Positions 8,308 through 17,155 of a DNA stretch of 63,266 nucleotides are shown piece after piece (positions within the stretch are counted from its first letter, which is position 1; the number at the start of each line of letters is the position of its first letter). Source of the DNA: Clostridia bacterium (GTDB taxonomy: Bacteria; Bacillota; Clostridia; Oscillospirales; Acutalibacteraceae); contig JAFQRF010000038.1 in assembly GCA_017410195.1 (NCBI GenBank), positions 1-63,266 on the forward strand, in the 5' to 3' direction. The position numbers were made by a program, and so were the translations under genes. The notes beneath the pieces are model-generated. The model saw nothing but the letters and a program-made list of their open reading frames with translations. It was not told the origin of the DNA and did no database searches.

Positions 8308-9255
8308 TTATTTCATTGAAATAGCCTGCTTTGCCTTTTCAACTATATTCTGTGCATCAAGTCCGTAAATATGAAGAAGTTCTACGGCAGGACCGGATTT
8401 TCCGAAAACATCGTTAACGCCGAGCTTAACTACGGGTACGGGATTTGCATTTTCACAAACTGCCTCTGCAACGGCACTGCCGAGACCGCCGATAACGCTG
8501 TGTTCCTCTGCAGTTACAATTGCGCCCGTTTTTGCAGCAGATTTGAGAATTGTTTCGGCATCAAGAGGTTTGATGGTATGAACATTTATAACTTCGGCGC
8601 TTATACCCTGCTCAGCAAGAATCTTCTGAGCTTCAATTGCCTCGTTAACCATAAGACCGGTTGCGCAGATTGTAACATCCGTACCTTCGTTCAGAACAAC
8701 AGCCTTGCCCCACTCAAATTTATAATCTTCATCAAAAATTCTGGGAACTGCAAGACGGCCAAATCTCATATAAACAGGTCCTTCGTATTCTGCAGCAGCA
8801 AGAACAGCCGCTCTTGCTTCAACATCATCTGCGGGATTGATGATAGTCATGCCGGGAATTGCTCTCATAAGAGCAATATCCTCGCAGCACTGGTGGCTTG
8901 CACCGTCTTCACCGACGGAGATACCTGCATGGGTAGCACCGATTTTAACGTTAAGATGAGGATAAGCAATTGAATTTCTAACCTGCTCATATGCTCTGCC
9001 TGCAGCAAACATTGCAAAAGTACTTGCGAAAACGGTGTAACCCGAAGCAGCAAGACCCGCAGCAATACCCATCATGTTGCTTTCTGCGATACCGCAATCA
9101 AAAAACTTATCGGGATGAGCCTTTTTGAACATACCTGTTTTGGTTGCCGCCGCAAGGTCGGCATCAAGAACAACAACTTTATCATTTATATCGCCAAGCT
9201 CAACAAGAGCCTTTCCGTAAGCATCACGGGTTGCGGTTTTAATTATATCAGCCAT
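8308..9255 (-). CDS. Transketolase C-terminal subunit (split transketolase)
   Basis: A 315-residue protein equal to the pyrimidine-binding plus C-terminal domains of transketolase. Landmarks: DADLAAATKTG, FDCGIAESNMMGIAAGLA (the conserved glutamate that activates the thiamine ring lies in GIAESNM), THAGISVGEDGASHQ, and ITAEEHSVIGGLG-like VTAEEHSVIGGLG near residue 250. It pairs with the N-terminal subunit directly upstream to form the two-chain transketolase of the non-oxidative pentose phosphate pathway. Start chosen at ATG 9255 behind GGTGG; a GTG three codons earlier is also possible. Confidence 0.93.
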   Translation of the reverse strand: MADIIKTATRDAYGKALVELGDINDKVVVLDADLAAATKTGMFKKAHPDKFFDCGIAESNMMGIAAGLAASGYTVFASTFAMFAAGRAYEQVRNSIAYPHLNVKIGATHAGISVGEDGASHQCCEDIALMRAIPGMTIINPADDVEARAAVLAAAEYEGPVYMRFGRLAVPRIFDEDYKFEWGKAVVLNEGTDVTICATGLMVNEAIEAQKILAEQGISAEVINVHTIKPLDAETILKSAAKTGAIVTAEEHSVIGGLGSAVAEAVCENANPVPVVKLGVNDVFGKSGPAVELLHIYGLDAQNIVEKAKQAISMK

Positions 9256-9275
9256 TTTATCCACCGATCCTTTCC

Positions 9276-10118
9276 TTATGCTTCAAGCTCTGCAAGAGCC
9301 TGAGTAAGTTCACTCATAGCCTGCTCATACTGCTCTGCATTCGGAGCTGTACCGTGCCATGAAACCTGATCTTCCATAAATGAAACACCCTTGCCCTTAA
9401 CGCTGTTTGCAACGATAACCGAGGGTTTGCCTTTAAATTCAGCCGCAGCGTTGAATGCTGCATCGATTTCATCAAAGCTGTGAGCGCAGATTTCGATTAC
9501 ATTCCAACCGAAGGACTTGAACTTTTCAGCAATGGGATAGGGCGAGTTAACCTCAGAAATTTTGCCGTCAATCTGGAGACCGTTGTTATCAACAACAGCA
9601 ACAAGATTATCAAGTCCCTTTGCCGAAGCAAACATTGCTGCTTCCCAGACCTGACCTTCCTGAATTTCGCCGTCACCGAGAACGGTATAAACTCTGTACG
9701 GTTTATTGCCGAGCTTTGCGGCAAGAGCCATACCGCAGGCAGTTGAAATTCCCTGACCGAGTGAACCGGTACACATATCAACGCCGGGGGTATACTTCAT
9801 GCTGGGGTGACCTTGAAGCATCGAGTCTGCCTTTCTGAGAGTCTTAAGATTTTCTGCAGGGAAGAAACCTTTGAGAGCGAGAACAGAATAAAGAGCAGGA
9901 GCAGCATGTCCTTTTGAAAGAACAAATCTGTCTCTATCCTCCATTTGGGGATTCTGAGGGTCAACATTCATATGATTGAAATAAAGATAGGTAACAATAT
10001 CAACACATGAAAGAGAGCCGCCGGGATGACCCGACTTTGCGTTGAAAACGCCCTCAATAATGCCCATTCTTGCTTTACACGCTTTGATTTTTAACTGTTT
10101 TCTAATAGCTGCATCCAT
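9276..10118 (-). CDS. Transketolase N-terminal subunit (split transketolase)
   Basis: A 280-residue thiamine-diphosphate-binding subunit. It shows NAKSGHPGGSLS (substrate-binding His), DRFVLSKGHAAPALYS, HPSMKYTPGVDMCTGSLGQG and the ThDP/Mg motif GDGEIQEGQVWEAAMFA with VVDNNGLQ. An AGGAGGT site lies directly before the ATG at 10118; an upstream extension of the open frame to 10334 lies inside the HAD gene and is not supported. Twenty bases separate it from the C-terminal subunit, so both halves should be made in equal amounts from one transcript. Confidence 0.93.
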   Translation of the reverse strand: MDAAIRKQLKIKACKARMGIIEGVFNAKSGHPGGSLSCVDIVTYLYFNHMNVDPQNPQMEDRDRFVLSKGHAAPALYSVLALKGFFPAENLKTLRKADSMLQGHPSMKYTPGVDMCTGSLGQGISTACGMALAAKLGNKPYRVYTVLGDGEIQEGQVWEAAMFASAKGLDNLVAVVDNNGLQIDGKISEVNSPYPIAEKFKSFGWNVIEICAHSFDEIDAAFNAAAEFKGKPSVIVANSVKGKGVSFMEDQVSWHGTAPNAEQYEQAMSELTQALAELEA

Positions 10119-10137
10119 GGCAGATACCTCCTGTATA

Positions 10138-10974
10138 TTAAGATTTCGGATTATTTTTCTTTTCAATGTATTCAAGGAAATCGGCAACCGCACCGTTATT
10201 GCAATGGCACGCAACAAACTCCGAAACTTTCTTGAGTTCTTTCGGTGCCTGACCGCAGCATGCGGGAACACCGACAGTTTTAAGCATATCAAAATCGTTG
10301 AAATAATCGCCGATAGCACCCGTATGCGATTCATCGATACCGAGAATTTCTGCGAGCTTCAGAACCGCAGTTCCTTTGTGGGTATTCTTTGCCAGAATCT
10401 CAAAACTTGCAACCGATGAAGACATAAGAGTCAAATCGGGGTTTTTCATTGAAGTAAAATGTTTCTTTATCTTTGTAATATGCATCGGGATGCCCGAAAA
10501 AATGACCTTGCCCCAATTTACTTTAGGCACATCATCAATGTTTCTTATGTGCTTATGGTCAAGCTTATCGGCAGCAACAAAAAGCTTGCCGAACCAGCCT
10601 GAGCCGGTGATATATATTATATCCTTCGCAACAATGATTACATCAACCAGCGGAAATTTCTTCGCCGCTTCGACGGCAAGACGCATTCCTTCATCACTCA
10701 TTGCGCTGAAATAAATCATTTCATTCTTTTGAAAATCATACAAACCTGCGCCGTTCATAACAATTGCAGGTGTTCCCGCAATGGGAAGGCGCCTGAAATG
10801 CTTTTCCATTGACTGCGGATTTCTGCCCGACGCGAGAGTGAATCTTCCTCCCATTGAAACAAACCGTTGGATGGCTTTTTCGTTGCGTTCCGGCAAACGG
10901 CGAAGCTTGTTATTCAGCGTACCGTCAATATCCGAAGCGATAAGCCAGTTTGAAAGTGATTTTTTGTTTTCCAT
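10138..10974 (-). CDS. HAD-superfamily phosphatase, Cof type
   Basis: A 278-residue Cof-type (subclass IIB) HAD hydrolase, likely acting on a small phosphorylated metabolite. Motif I is IASDIDGTLN near residue 14, motif II TLASGR near 46, and motif IV GDYFNDFDML near 240, with the IIB cap domain between. Its ATG overlaps the stop codon of the RluD-type gene by one base (TAATG), so translation is probably coupled. Substrate not predictable. A second family member is at 48090. Confidence 0.87.
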   Translation of the reverse strand: MENKKSLSNWLIASDIDGTLNNKLRRLPERNEKAIQRFVSMGGRFTLASGRNPQSMEKHFRRLPIAGTPAIVMNGAGLYDFQKNEMIYFSAMSDEGMRLAVEAAKKFPLVDVIIVAKDIIYITGSGWFGKLFVAADKLDHKHIRNIDDVPKVNWGKVIFSGIPMHITKIKKHFTSMKNPDLTLMSSSVASFEILAKNTHKGTAVLKLAEILGIDESHTGAIGDYFNDFDMLKTVGVPACCGQAPKELKKVSEFVACHCNNGAVADFLEYIEKKNNPKS

Positions 10975-11918
10975 TATTTTTTAATTCTCCCAATAAAATC
11001 CGTAAAATAATCGGGAAGCGGAGCTTCAAGGCGGATATGCTCACCCGTTGACGGATGGTCAAAGCCGATAATTCCCGCATGAAGGCACTGACCGTTCAGC
11101 GAAGAAACTCCGTTTTTAGGTCCGTATACCGGGTCGCCCGCAACGGGATGACCGAGATACGCCATATGAACCCTTATCTGATGCGTTCTGCCCGTTTCAA
11201 GCTTCAGCGCAACAAAAGAAAAGTCCTTATATTCTTCCAGAACTCTGTAATGCGTCACTGCATTTTTTGAGTTACGGTTTATAACGCACATCTTTTTGCG
11301 GTCATTGGGGCTTCTGCCTATCGGTGCATCAACTGTCCCCTCAAGCTCCTTGAGATGCCCGTGAATAACCGCGCGGTACTCTCTGTCGAGCGAATGAACA
11401 CTGATTTGCTGAGATAACGAAACATGCGCATTATCGTTTTTGGCAACCAGCAAAAGTCCGCTTGTGTCCTTATCTATTCTGTGAACTATTCCGGGTCGGA
11501 CAACACCGTTGATGCCCGAAAGATTTCCTTTGCAATGCCACAAAAGCGCATTAACCAGGGTTGAATCATAATTTCCCGGTGCGGGATGAACAACCATTCC
11601 CCGTGGTTTATTGACCACCAGCAGGTCATTATCTTCATAAACAATATCGAGAGGTATATTTTCGGGTTCGAGCGAAATTTCTTTCGGCTCGGGAACAGTA
11701 AACTCAATTACGTTTCCGCTTTTCGGCTTAAAGCTTTTGGAAACCTCTTTTCCGTTGCAATACACCAATCCGCTTATAAAAAGATTCTGAACAAACGAAC
11801 GGGAATAATCACAAAGAACATCGGAAAGTATTCTGTCGAGCCTGCTTCCGCCGCAATCATCATCAATAACAATCGAAACAGGCTCGTTATATTCAATTGA
11901 ATTAATCGGTTCAATCAT
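10974..11918 (-). CDS. Pseudouridine synthase, RluA/RluD family
   Basis: A 314-residue enzyme with an N-terminal S4 RNA-binding domain (about 15-75, SRLDRILSDVL onwards) and a catalytic domain containing the signature GIVHRIDKDTSGLLLVAKN, in which the aspartate of HRIDKDTSG is the catalytic residue. GRTHQIRVHMAYLGHPVAGDP is the second family motif. It converts uridines in large-subunit rRNA (or other RNA) to pseudouridine. It lies directly after lspA with a 4-base overlap, the same lspA-rluD arrangement found in many Firmicutes. Confidence 0.92.
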   Translation of the reverse strand: MIEPINSIEYNEPVSIVIDDDCGGSRLDRILSDVLCDYSRSFVQNLFISGLVYCNGKEVSKSFKPKSGNVIEFTVPEPKEISLEPENIPLDIVYEDNDLLVVNKPRGMVVHPAPGNYDSTLVNALLWHCKGNLSGINGVVRPGIVHRIDKDTSGLLLVAKNDNAHVSLSQQISVHSLDREYRAVIHGHLKELEGTVDAPIGRSPNDRKKMCVINRNSKNAVTHYRVLEEYKDFSFVALKLETGRTHQIRVHMAYLGHPVAGDPVYGPKNGVSSLNGQCLHAGIIGFDHPSTGEHIRLEAPLPDYFTDFIGRIKK

Positions 11919-12394
11919 TTTGACTCAGCCTTTTTCTTTCGCTCTTTTATTGCTTCGAAAATTTCATAAGCAACAATCATAAACGCACCGACGGTTATGC
12001 AGCAATCCGCAAAATTAAACACCGCAAATTTAACAAACAGAGGCTCGATAAAATCAACAACATATCCGTATGCTATTCTGTCAACAAGATTACCGAGTCC
12101 GCCCGATAAAACAAGAATAAGAGCGGCATTTATGAATTTGGATTTGAATGTCTTTCTCATAAGAACAACAAAACCGATTACAAGAATAACCGCCGTAACA
12201 ACGGAAAGAATCTCCGTTTTATCGGAAAACAAACTGAATGATGCTCCGGTATTTTCAACATAAGTAAAATTGAACAGTCCGAACAAAAACTCCTTTGGTC
12301 CGTCAATTTTAACGGTTGATACCGCCGCATATTTGGTCAGTTTGTCAATAACCGTCAAAAGTAAAATTATCGCCAATGAAACCGCTTGAAACAT
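11915..12394 (-). CDS. lspA: Lipoprotein signal peptidase (signal peptidase II)
   Basis: A 159-residue membrane aspartyl protease with four predicted membrane helices that cleaves signal peptides of prolipoproteins. The two catalytic aspartates are in GGLGNLVDRIAYGYVVDFI and FAVFNFADCCITVG. An early FTYVENTGASFS matches the conserved N-x-GAAFS region, with S in place of one Ala. Clients in this window would include the lipoproteins at 33010 and 41286. GAGAGG precedes the ATG by five bases. Confidence 0.94.
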   Translation of the reverse strand: MFQAVSLAIILLLTVIDKLTKYAAVSTVKIDGPKEFLFGLFNFTYVENTGASFSLFSDKTEILSVVTAVILVIGFVVLMRKTFKSKFINAALILVLSGGLGNLVDRIAYGYVVDFIEPLFVKFAVFNFADCCITVGAFMIVAYEIFEAIKERKKKAESK

Positions 12395-12415
12395 AAAAAC
12401 CTCTCAAGAAATATT

Positions 12416-13711
12416 TTAATCGTCAAAAAGTGAATCGAAAAGTGATGTTATATCATCATCGTCTTCTTCATCCGCAATCGAGTCGAGATCAATCTGAAAC
12501 CCGCTGAATTCATCATCATTTTCATCGTCTTCGGCAATATCATCAATATCAAGCTGAATCTCCTCTTCAGCATCATCTTCAATTTCCGGCTCAACGGGAA
12601 CAGAGGGAATAAGGTCATCAAGACTTGCGGGGATTGAATCGGGTTCGGAAATATCTTCAAATTCAACATCTTCAATCATGCTGAAAAGATCATCATCTTC
12701 TTCGTCAGGTTCAATAACCTCTTTGACTTCGATGATTTCTTCAAATTCATCAACCGAAGGCTCGATAATATCATCATCAACACCGGTGAGAACTTCGTCT
12801 GCAAGACCGTTGATTTCTGCCATGAGTGCCATTGCGGAGGGATCATGCTCTTCTTCGTCTTCATCAGCAGATTCTTCAACAACTTCAAGCTCGGGTTCTG
12901 CAGCATCGATTTCTTCGATAATTTCATCAAAAGCGGCATTTACAGCTTCTTCGGCAGCATCTTCTGTCACAGATTCATCTGCAACTTTTTCTTCGGGTTC
13001 TTCAGGCTTAATTTCCGCGGGAGCTGCTGCGGGAATTGCTGCAGCTGCGGAAACAACAGCAGAAAAGGCACCGGGAATATCACCGAGAAGATTGAGCTGA
13101 CCCATACAGATTTCTTCGATGGTTGCCTTGAACTTCGAGGTTTCAGCCTGGATTTTTTCAAGCTCTGCGGAGTAAAACTCATATGACTGCTTGCTTGTTC
13201 CGATAATTTCTCTGCCTTTTTCTTCGGCATTCGCAACAATTTCCGATGCCTTCTTCTTTGCTTCGGCTATTGTGTTGTCTGTTTCAATCTGAGCTCTTTC
13301 GGTAAGAGATGCAACGGCAGTTCTTGCATTATCAACGATTTCCTTAGCCTTTTCCCTTGCTTCTTCAATAGTCTGGGCAGCCTGTCTGTTGGCACCGTCA
13401 AGAATTAACTTCGACTTGCTTTCAGCATCCGAAACAAGAGCCTCTGCTTTTTCGGATGCACTCTTATTTACGTTTTCTGCCATTTTATGCGCATCAAGAA
13501 GAGCAAGCTTGATTGCATCCTCATCACTGCGGTAGCTTTCAATTTTATCTGCAAGAATGCTGATTTTTTTGATAAGCTCTTGGTTATTATTAAGTGAATC
13601 TTCGTATGAATCAGCCACATTCTTGAGGAATGCATCAACCTCTTCTGCGCTGTATGTACCTTTGCTTACGGGGGTAAACTTTGCATTTATAATCTGTTCA
13701 GGTCTGAGCAT
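12416..13711 (-). CDS. DivIVA-domain cell division protein with long acidic tail
   Basis: A 431-residue protein. The N-terminal 60 residues (MLRPEQIINAKFTPV, GTYSAEEVDAFL) are a DivIVA membrane-curvature-binding domain; residues about 60-195 are coiled coil, with repeated AEEKARE-type segments; residues about 215-431 form a very acidic, low-complexity tail dominated by E, D, I and V, probably disordered. It follows sepF and precedes lspA, the usual division-cluster position. A TTG and a GTG upstream sit in the ribosome site; the ATG at 13711, four bases from GGTGAG, is preferred. Confidence 0.9.
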   Translation of the reverse strand: MLRPEQIINAKFTPVSKGTYSAEEVDAFLKNVADSYEDSLNNNQELIKKISILADKIESYRSDEDAIKLALLDAHKMAENVNKSASEKAEALVSDAESKSKLILDGANRQAAQTIEEAREKAKEIVDNARTAVASLTERAQIETDNTIAEAKKKASEIVANAEEKGREIIGTSKQSYEFYSAELEKIQAETSKFKATIEEICMGQLNLLGDIPGAFSAVVSAAAAIPAAAPAEIKPEEPEEKVADESVTEDAAEEAVNAAFDEIIEEIDAAEPELEVVEESADEDEEEHDPSAMALMAEINGLADEVLTGVDDDIIEPSVDEFEEIIEVKEVIEPDEEDDDLFSMIEDVEFEDISEPDSIPASLDDLIPSVPVEPEIEDDAEEEIQLDIDDIAEDDENDDEFSGFQIDLDSIADEEDDDDITSLFDSLFDD

Positions 13712-13743
13712 GTTACTCACCAATCCTCTCTGTATTGTATAAA

Positions 13744-14247
13744 TTAATACTGTTCGCCGCCCATATTTCCGCTGAGTTCATCAAGAAGCTCACCGGAAAC
13801 GGGAACATTATAAGGCGTAATAATATATGCTCTGCCCGCAACCTTTTTAAAATCGCCGTGATTTGCATATGCAACACCGTAAAGGAAATCGATGATTCGC
13901 TGAGAAACATCATTAGGGCAGGTTTCGAGATTGAGAATAACAATTCTCTTATCATTAAGAATATCGGCAACTTCACCGACTTCTTCAAATCTGTCTATTT
14001 TCTGAAAAACAACATGAGGCTTGGGCTGACCGGATGAAGTCTTTGAAGAATTGATATTGACAACATTGTTTGCAGCCGAACTTGTTTTTTCGCTTCTTGT
14101 GCGCTGAGTTGTCTGACGTGTAACGGGAGCTGCTTCGGGCTGCGAAGGAGCATAATCGAAATCGTCAGTATAATTGTCTTCCGCACTGTCGATATAATCA
14201 TCGTCAGTTACATTGATAAACTGCTTGAATTTTTCTTTGAATCCCAT
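13744..14247 (-). CDS. sepF: Cell division protein SepF
   Basis: A 167-residue protein: an N-terminal amphipathic helix (MGFKEKFKQFI) expected to bind membrane, a Ser/Thr/Gln-rich linker, and the SepF core at about 75-160 (RFEEVGEVADILNDKRIVI, NLETCPNDVSQRIIDF, YIITPYNVPVSGEL). SepF anchors FtsZ to the membrane and polymerises into rings at the septum. AGGAGG lies at good distance before the ATG. Neighbours yggS and divIVA give the classic Firmicutes order. Confidence 0.94.
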   Translation of the reverse strand: MGFKEKFKQFINVTDDDYIDSAEDNYTDDFDYAPSQPEAAPVTRQTTQRTRSEKTSSAANNVVNINSSKTSSGQPKPHVVFQKIDRFEEVGEVADILNDKRIVILNLETCPNDVSQRIIDFLYGVAYANHGDFKKVAGRAYIITPYNVPVSGELLDELSGNMGGEQY

Positions 14248-14264
14248 TGGTAATTCCTCCTAAA

Positions 14265-14990
14265 TTATCTGTAAATTCTCATTCCGAAAATCGCTGAACC
14301 GACACGTACGAGATTTGCGCCTTCGAGAATCGCTTGTTTGTAGTCGCCTGACATTCCCATTGAAAGAACATTCATATTAATATTATCCATGTTTTTATTA
14401 CCGATGTCAATAAACATACGGTGCATATTTGAAAAAACAGCTCTTAATTCCGCATCTTTTTCGCAAATCGGAGCAACACACATCAATCCGTTAATCATAA
14501 CACCGTCAATTTCGGCAATTTCGCAGGCTTTTTCGAAAAGCTCGTCATGCGAAAAGCCGAACTTACTGTCTTCATTTCCTGCATTGACTTCAAGCAGAAT
14601 TTTCGTTGTTATGCCCGCTTCAAGTGAACGTTTGCCGATTTCCCTTGCAACAGACACCGAATCAACCGACTGAATTGTATCAACCTTTCCGACGATTTTT
14701 TTTACCTTATTGGATTGAAGATGTCCTATAAGATGCGCCTTGCAGTTTTCAAGGTTCAGCTCAGGCTCTTTCAGAAGAATTTCCTGAACCTTGTTTTCGC
14801 CGATAAGACTGATTCCGTTTGCAATTGCATGATTGATAAATCTGCTTTCAACAGTTTTGGTTACCGCCATCAAATTGACATCAGCAGGATTTCTCCCCGA
14901 TTTAACAGCAGCCTCGGAAATTTCTTCATTGATAATTTTCAGATTTTCTTCAATCGCCGAAAATCTTTGTTCATCCGATAACCATTCCAT
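14265..14990 (-). CDS. yggS: PLP homeostasis protein, YggS/PROSC family
   Basis: A 241-residue single-domain TIM-barrel protein that binds pyridoxal phosphate and buffers its cellular level. The PLP lysine lies in LMAVTKTVES near residue 38; HLIGHLQSNKVKKI and LSMGMSGDYKQAI are the other family signatures. The open frame extends 12 codons upstream, but AAAGGAG before the ATG at 14990 fixes the start. It overlaps the end of the HlyD-like gene by 20 bases, so its ribosome site is inside that gene. Confidence 0.93.
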   Translation of the reverse strand: MEWLSDEQRFSAIEENLKIINEEISEAAVKSGRNPADVNLMAVTKTVESRFINHAIANGISLIGENKVQEILLKEPELNLENCKAHLIGHLQSNKVKKIVGKVDTIQSVDSVSVAREIGKRSLEAGITTKILLEVNAGNEDSKFGFSHDELFEKACEIAEIDGVMINGLMCVAPICEKDAELRAVFSNMHRMFIDIGNKNMDNINMNVLSMGMSGDYKQAILEGANLVRVGSAIFGMRIYR

Positions 14991-16212
14991 CCGTAAGCTC
15001 CTTTCCCGAAATAATAACCTCGTCATACAGCTTAAGATGCGTATGGCTGAGTTTTATGTTGCTATCTTCAGAGGGCTTTGCGGCAATCACAAATGAATCC
15101 TCGGAATAGATGATGTTGAGGCTTCTGAAATTAACCATATTACCTCTGCGGACATAAACGCCCGAATTTCCGTTCTCGTCAAGACGTACTGCATCTCTGC
15201 TGACCCTGAGACCTTTAAATTCATCCATGACTATTTTGCCCTCAACCTTGCGCAGAGAAGTCAGTTGTTCGTTCATAAGATTGCATCTGAAAATAACCAG
15301 AGATTTTGAAGAATCAACATTTTTAATTAAATGAACATAAGTTGTTACCGGATTTTTGCCCGATTCATCAAACAAAAGCCTTACGGTTTTTCCTTTTGAA
15401 AAGCTTCCGATTTCGGCTGAATCAACAACGGTTGCTACATACCAGTTATATCCGTCAATGATTTTTCCGATCGAGGATGTGGGAGTTTCGCTCTTTTTTC
15501 CGTCAAAAGCCTTTTCAAGCATTTCAGCGGTAAGATTATCGATATCCTTGCTTGTCAGCACATTTTCAAAACCGTCAAGCTTGCTGACAAAGTATCCCGA
15601 TTCTTCTGCAGTTATTATTTCCGACGGTTTTCCGGATGAATTGAGAGCGGATATCTCATTTTGAAGCTCGGTAATCTGCGCCGCACAGTCAACGGTTGTT
15701 CCGAGAGATATCTGTTTTCTTGAAAGTTTTTCGCTGAACGAAAGCTTGTCATCACTGAGTGAAGCAAAGTCATTATTATACGCAGCATTCAGCAATGATT
15801 CAAAATCCGCATCGATTTCATCCGTCAGCTTTTCAAGGTCAATATTTGCAAGCCTCAACTGACTGTCGATTTTCTGATAAGCATCAAGCTTTTCTTCGAG
15901 CGACTGAGCTTTAACATAATTCTCTGCAGCAGCTTCACTCGGGAAAGATGCTGCTATAGTGCTGCCCTTGCTGACCCTTTCGGAATTCTCAGCCAAAGGA
16001 ACAATTACACCCGATGAGGTTGAATTCAGAATCGTTTCGTCACGGATTATATACATTTTAGCATCCATGGTTTTGAGAACGGTCTGTTCATATGTCGTCT
16101 GCGTAGTATATGTCCGACTTGCAAGGCTGTAAATCTCTGCTGCAAAAAACAGAACAATGACAACTGCCGCTACTGCTGCAAGAACCCTCAGCAAGCGGTC
16201 TTTACTTTTCAT
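14971..16212 (-). CDS. HlyD-like membrane-fusion/adaptor protein without a partner transporter
   Basis: A 413-residue protein with an N-terminal membrane segment (about 8-28), a barrel-sandwich-like strand region (ILNSTSSGVIVPLAENSERVSKG), a coiled coil around residues 90-190 and a C-terminal beta-rich part. This is the layout of HlyD-type periplasmic adaptors, here in a monoderm. There is no ABC transporter next to it; instead it sits between miaA and yggS-sepF, so a role in envelope or division processes is a reasonable guess. A GTG three codons upstream touches AAAGGGG; the ATG at 16212 is correctly spaced and overlaps the end of miaA. Confidence 0.72.
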   Translation of the reverse strand: MKSKDRLLRVLAAVAAVVIVLFFAAEIYSLASRTYTTQTTYEQTVLKTMDAKMYIIRDETILNSTSSGVIVPLAENSERVSKGSTIAASFPSEAAAENYVKAQSLEEKLDAYQKIDSQLRLANIDLEKLTDEIDADFESLLNAAYNNDFASLSDDKLSFSEKLSRKQISLGTTVDCAAQITELQNEISALNSSGKPSEIITAEESGYFVSKLDGFENVLTSKDIDNLTAEMLEKAFDGKKSETPTSSIGKIIDGYNWYVATVVDSAEIGSFSKGKTVRLLFDESGKNPVTTYVHLIKNVDSSKSLVIFRCNLMNEQLTSLRKVEGKIVMDEFKGLRVSRDAVRLDENGNSGVYVRRGNMVNFRSLNIIYSEDSFVIAAKPSEDSNIKLSHTHLKLYDEVIISGKELTDGMVIG

Positions 16213-17155
16213 CAGCAGCACCCCTTTCTATTATTTCACAAGCGGCATTTAGAAGCTCATCTCCGCTTGAAAAATCGTCAATATATAAAAACTTTATTTT
16301 TTCATCACGTCTGAACCACGTAAGCTGACGTTTGGCGTACCGTCTTGTCTGCATTTTCAGATTCTCAACGCATTCTTCAAGCGTTTTTTCACCGCTGAAA
16401 TACGGATTCAGTTCTTTATAGCCGATTGCCTGACGTGCCGTTCTTCCGAGTGGCGACTCAAAAAACTCTCTCGCTTCCTCAACAAGACCGTTTTCAAGCA
16501 TGATATCCACTCTTTTGTTTATTCTGTCATAAAGGAACTGCCTGTCCCTCGCATCAAGACATATTACCGTTGCTTTGAACGGTGACGGATTTTTCTTTGA
16601 TTCTTCATTCTGATTTGTTTTGGTTTTACCCGTTGTATGGTGAATTTCGAGCGCTCTGATAATTCTCCCCAAATTATTGATATGCAGCTGCTCTGCCGCT
16701 TCAGGGTCAACCTTGCGAAGCTCATCAAGAAGTGATTGCGCACCCTCTGTTTCAGCTTTCTTTTTCAGCGTTTCACGGTATTCAAAATCCGTTTCTTCCT
16801 GCAAAAATTCAATATTGTCTACAAGAGAGCTGTAATATAGTCCCGTTCCGCCGACAAGAACAGCCTTCTTGCCTCTTGAATTAATATCAAAAATGATATT
16901 CTTTGCCGTTTCGCAGTATTTTGCAACGCTGAAAACCTCGTTGGGATTAAGGAATCCGATAAGATGATGCGGTATTCCCTGCATTTCTTCGGCTGTCGGC
17001 TTTGCGGTTGCAATATCCATTCCTTTATAAATCTGCATCGAGTCGCATGAAACGGCTTCGGCATTATAACGCTTGCAGATTTCTACGGCAAGCGAGGTTT
17101 TTCCCGATGCCGTCGGACCTACGATTGCAATTAATGGTATCTTAGATTCTTCCAA
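16202..17155 (-). CDS. miaA: tRNA dimethylallyltransferase
   Basis: A 317-residue enzyme that transfers a dimethylallyl group to N6 of A37 in tRNAs reading UNN codons. The P-loop GPTASGKTSLAV is at residues 13-24, followed by SCDSMQIYKGMDIATAKP, GIPHHLIGF and LVGGTGLYYSS. It overlaps the end of mutL by 14 bases. Its product is the substrate for MiaB, encoded at the head of the same gene run (22272), so both modification steps are in one cluster. Confidence 0.95.
   Translation of the reverse strand: MEESKIPLIAIVGPTASGKTSLAVEICKRYNAEAVSCDSMQIYKGMDIATAKPTAEEMQGIPHHLIGFLNPNEVFSVAKYCETAKNIIFDINSRGKKAVLVGGTGLYYSSLVDNIEFLQEETDFEYRETLKKKAETEGAQSLLDELRKVDPEAAEQLHINNLGRIIRALEIHHTTGKTKTNQNEESKKNPSPFKATVICLDARDRQFLYDRINKRVDIMLENGLVEEAREFFESPLGRTARQAIGYKELNPYFSGEKTLEECVENLKMQTRRYAKRQLTWFRRDEKIKFLYIDDFSSGDELLNAACEIIERGAADEK

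Noticed and set aside
8371-8973. A 200-residue Cys/Asn-rich open frame on the plus strand
   Set aside because: Antisense to the transketolase C-terminal subunit, which is certain by motif; composition is not protein-like.
12678-13100. A 140-residue Ser-rich open frame on the plus strand
   Set aside because: It is antisense to the acidic tail of the DivIVA-type gene; the GAA/GAT-rich coding strand gives Ser/Ile-rich reverse translations. No ribosome site or promoter.
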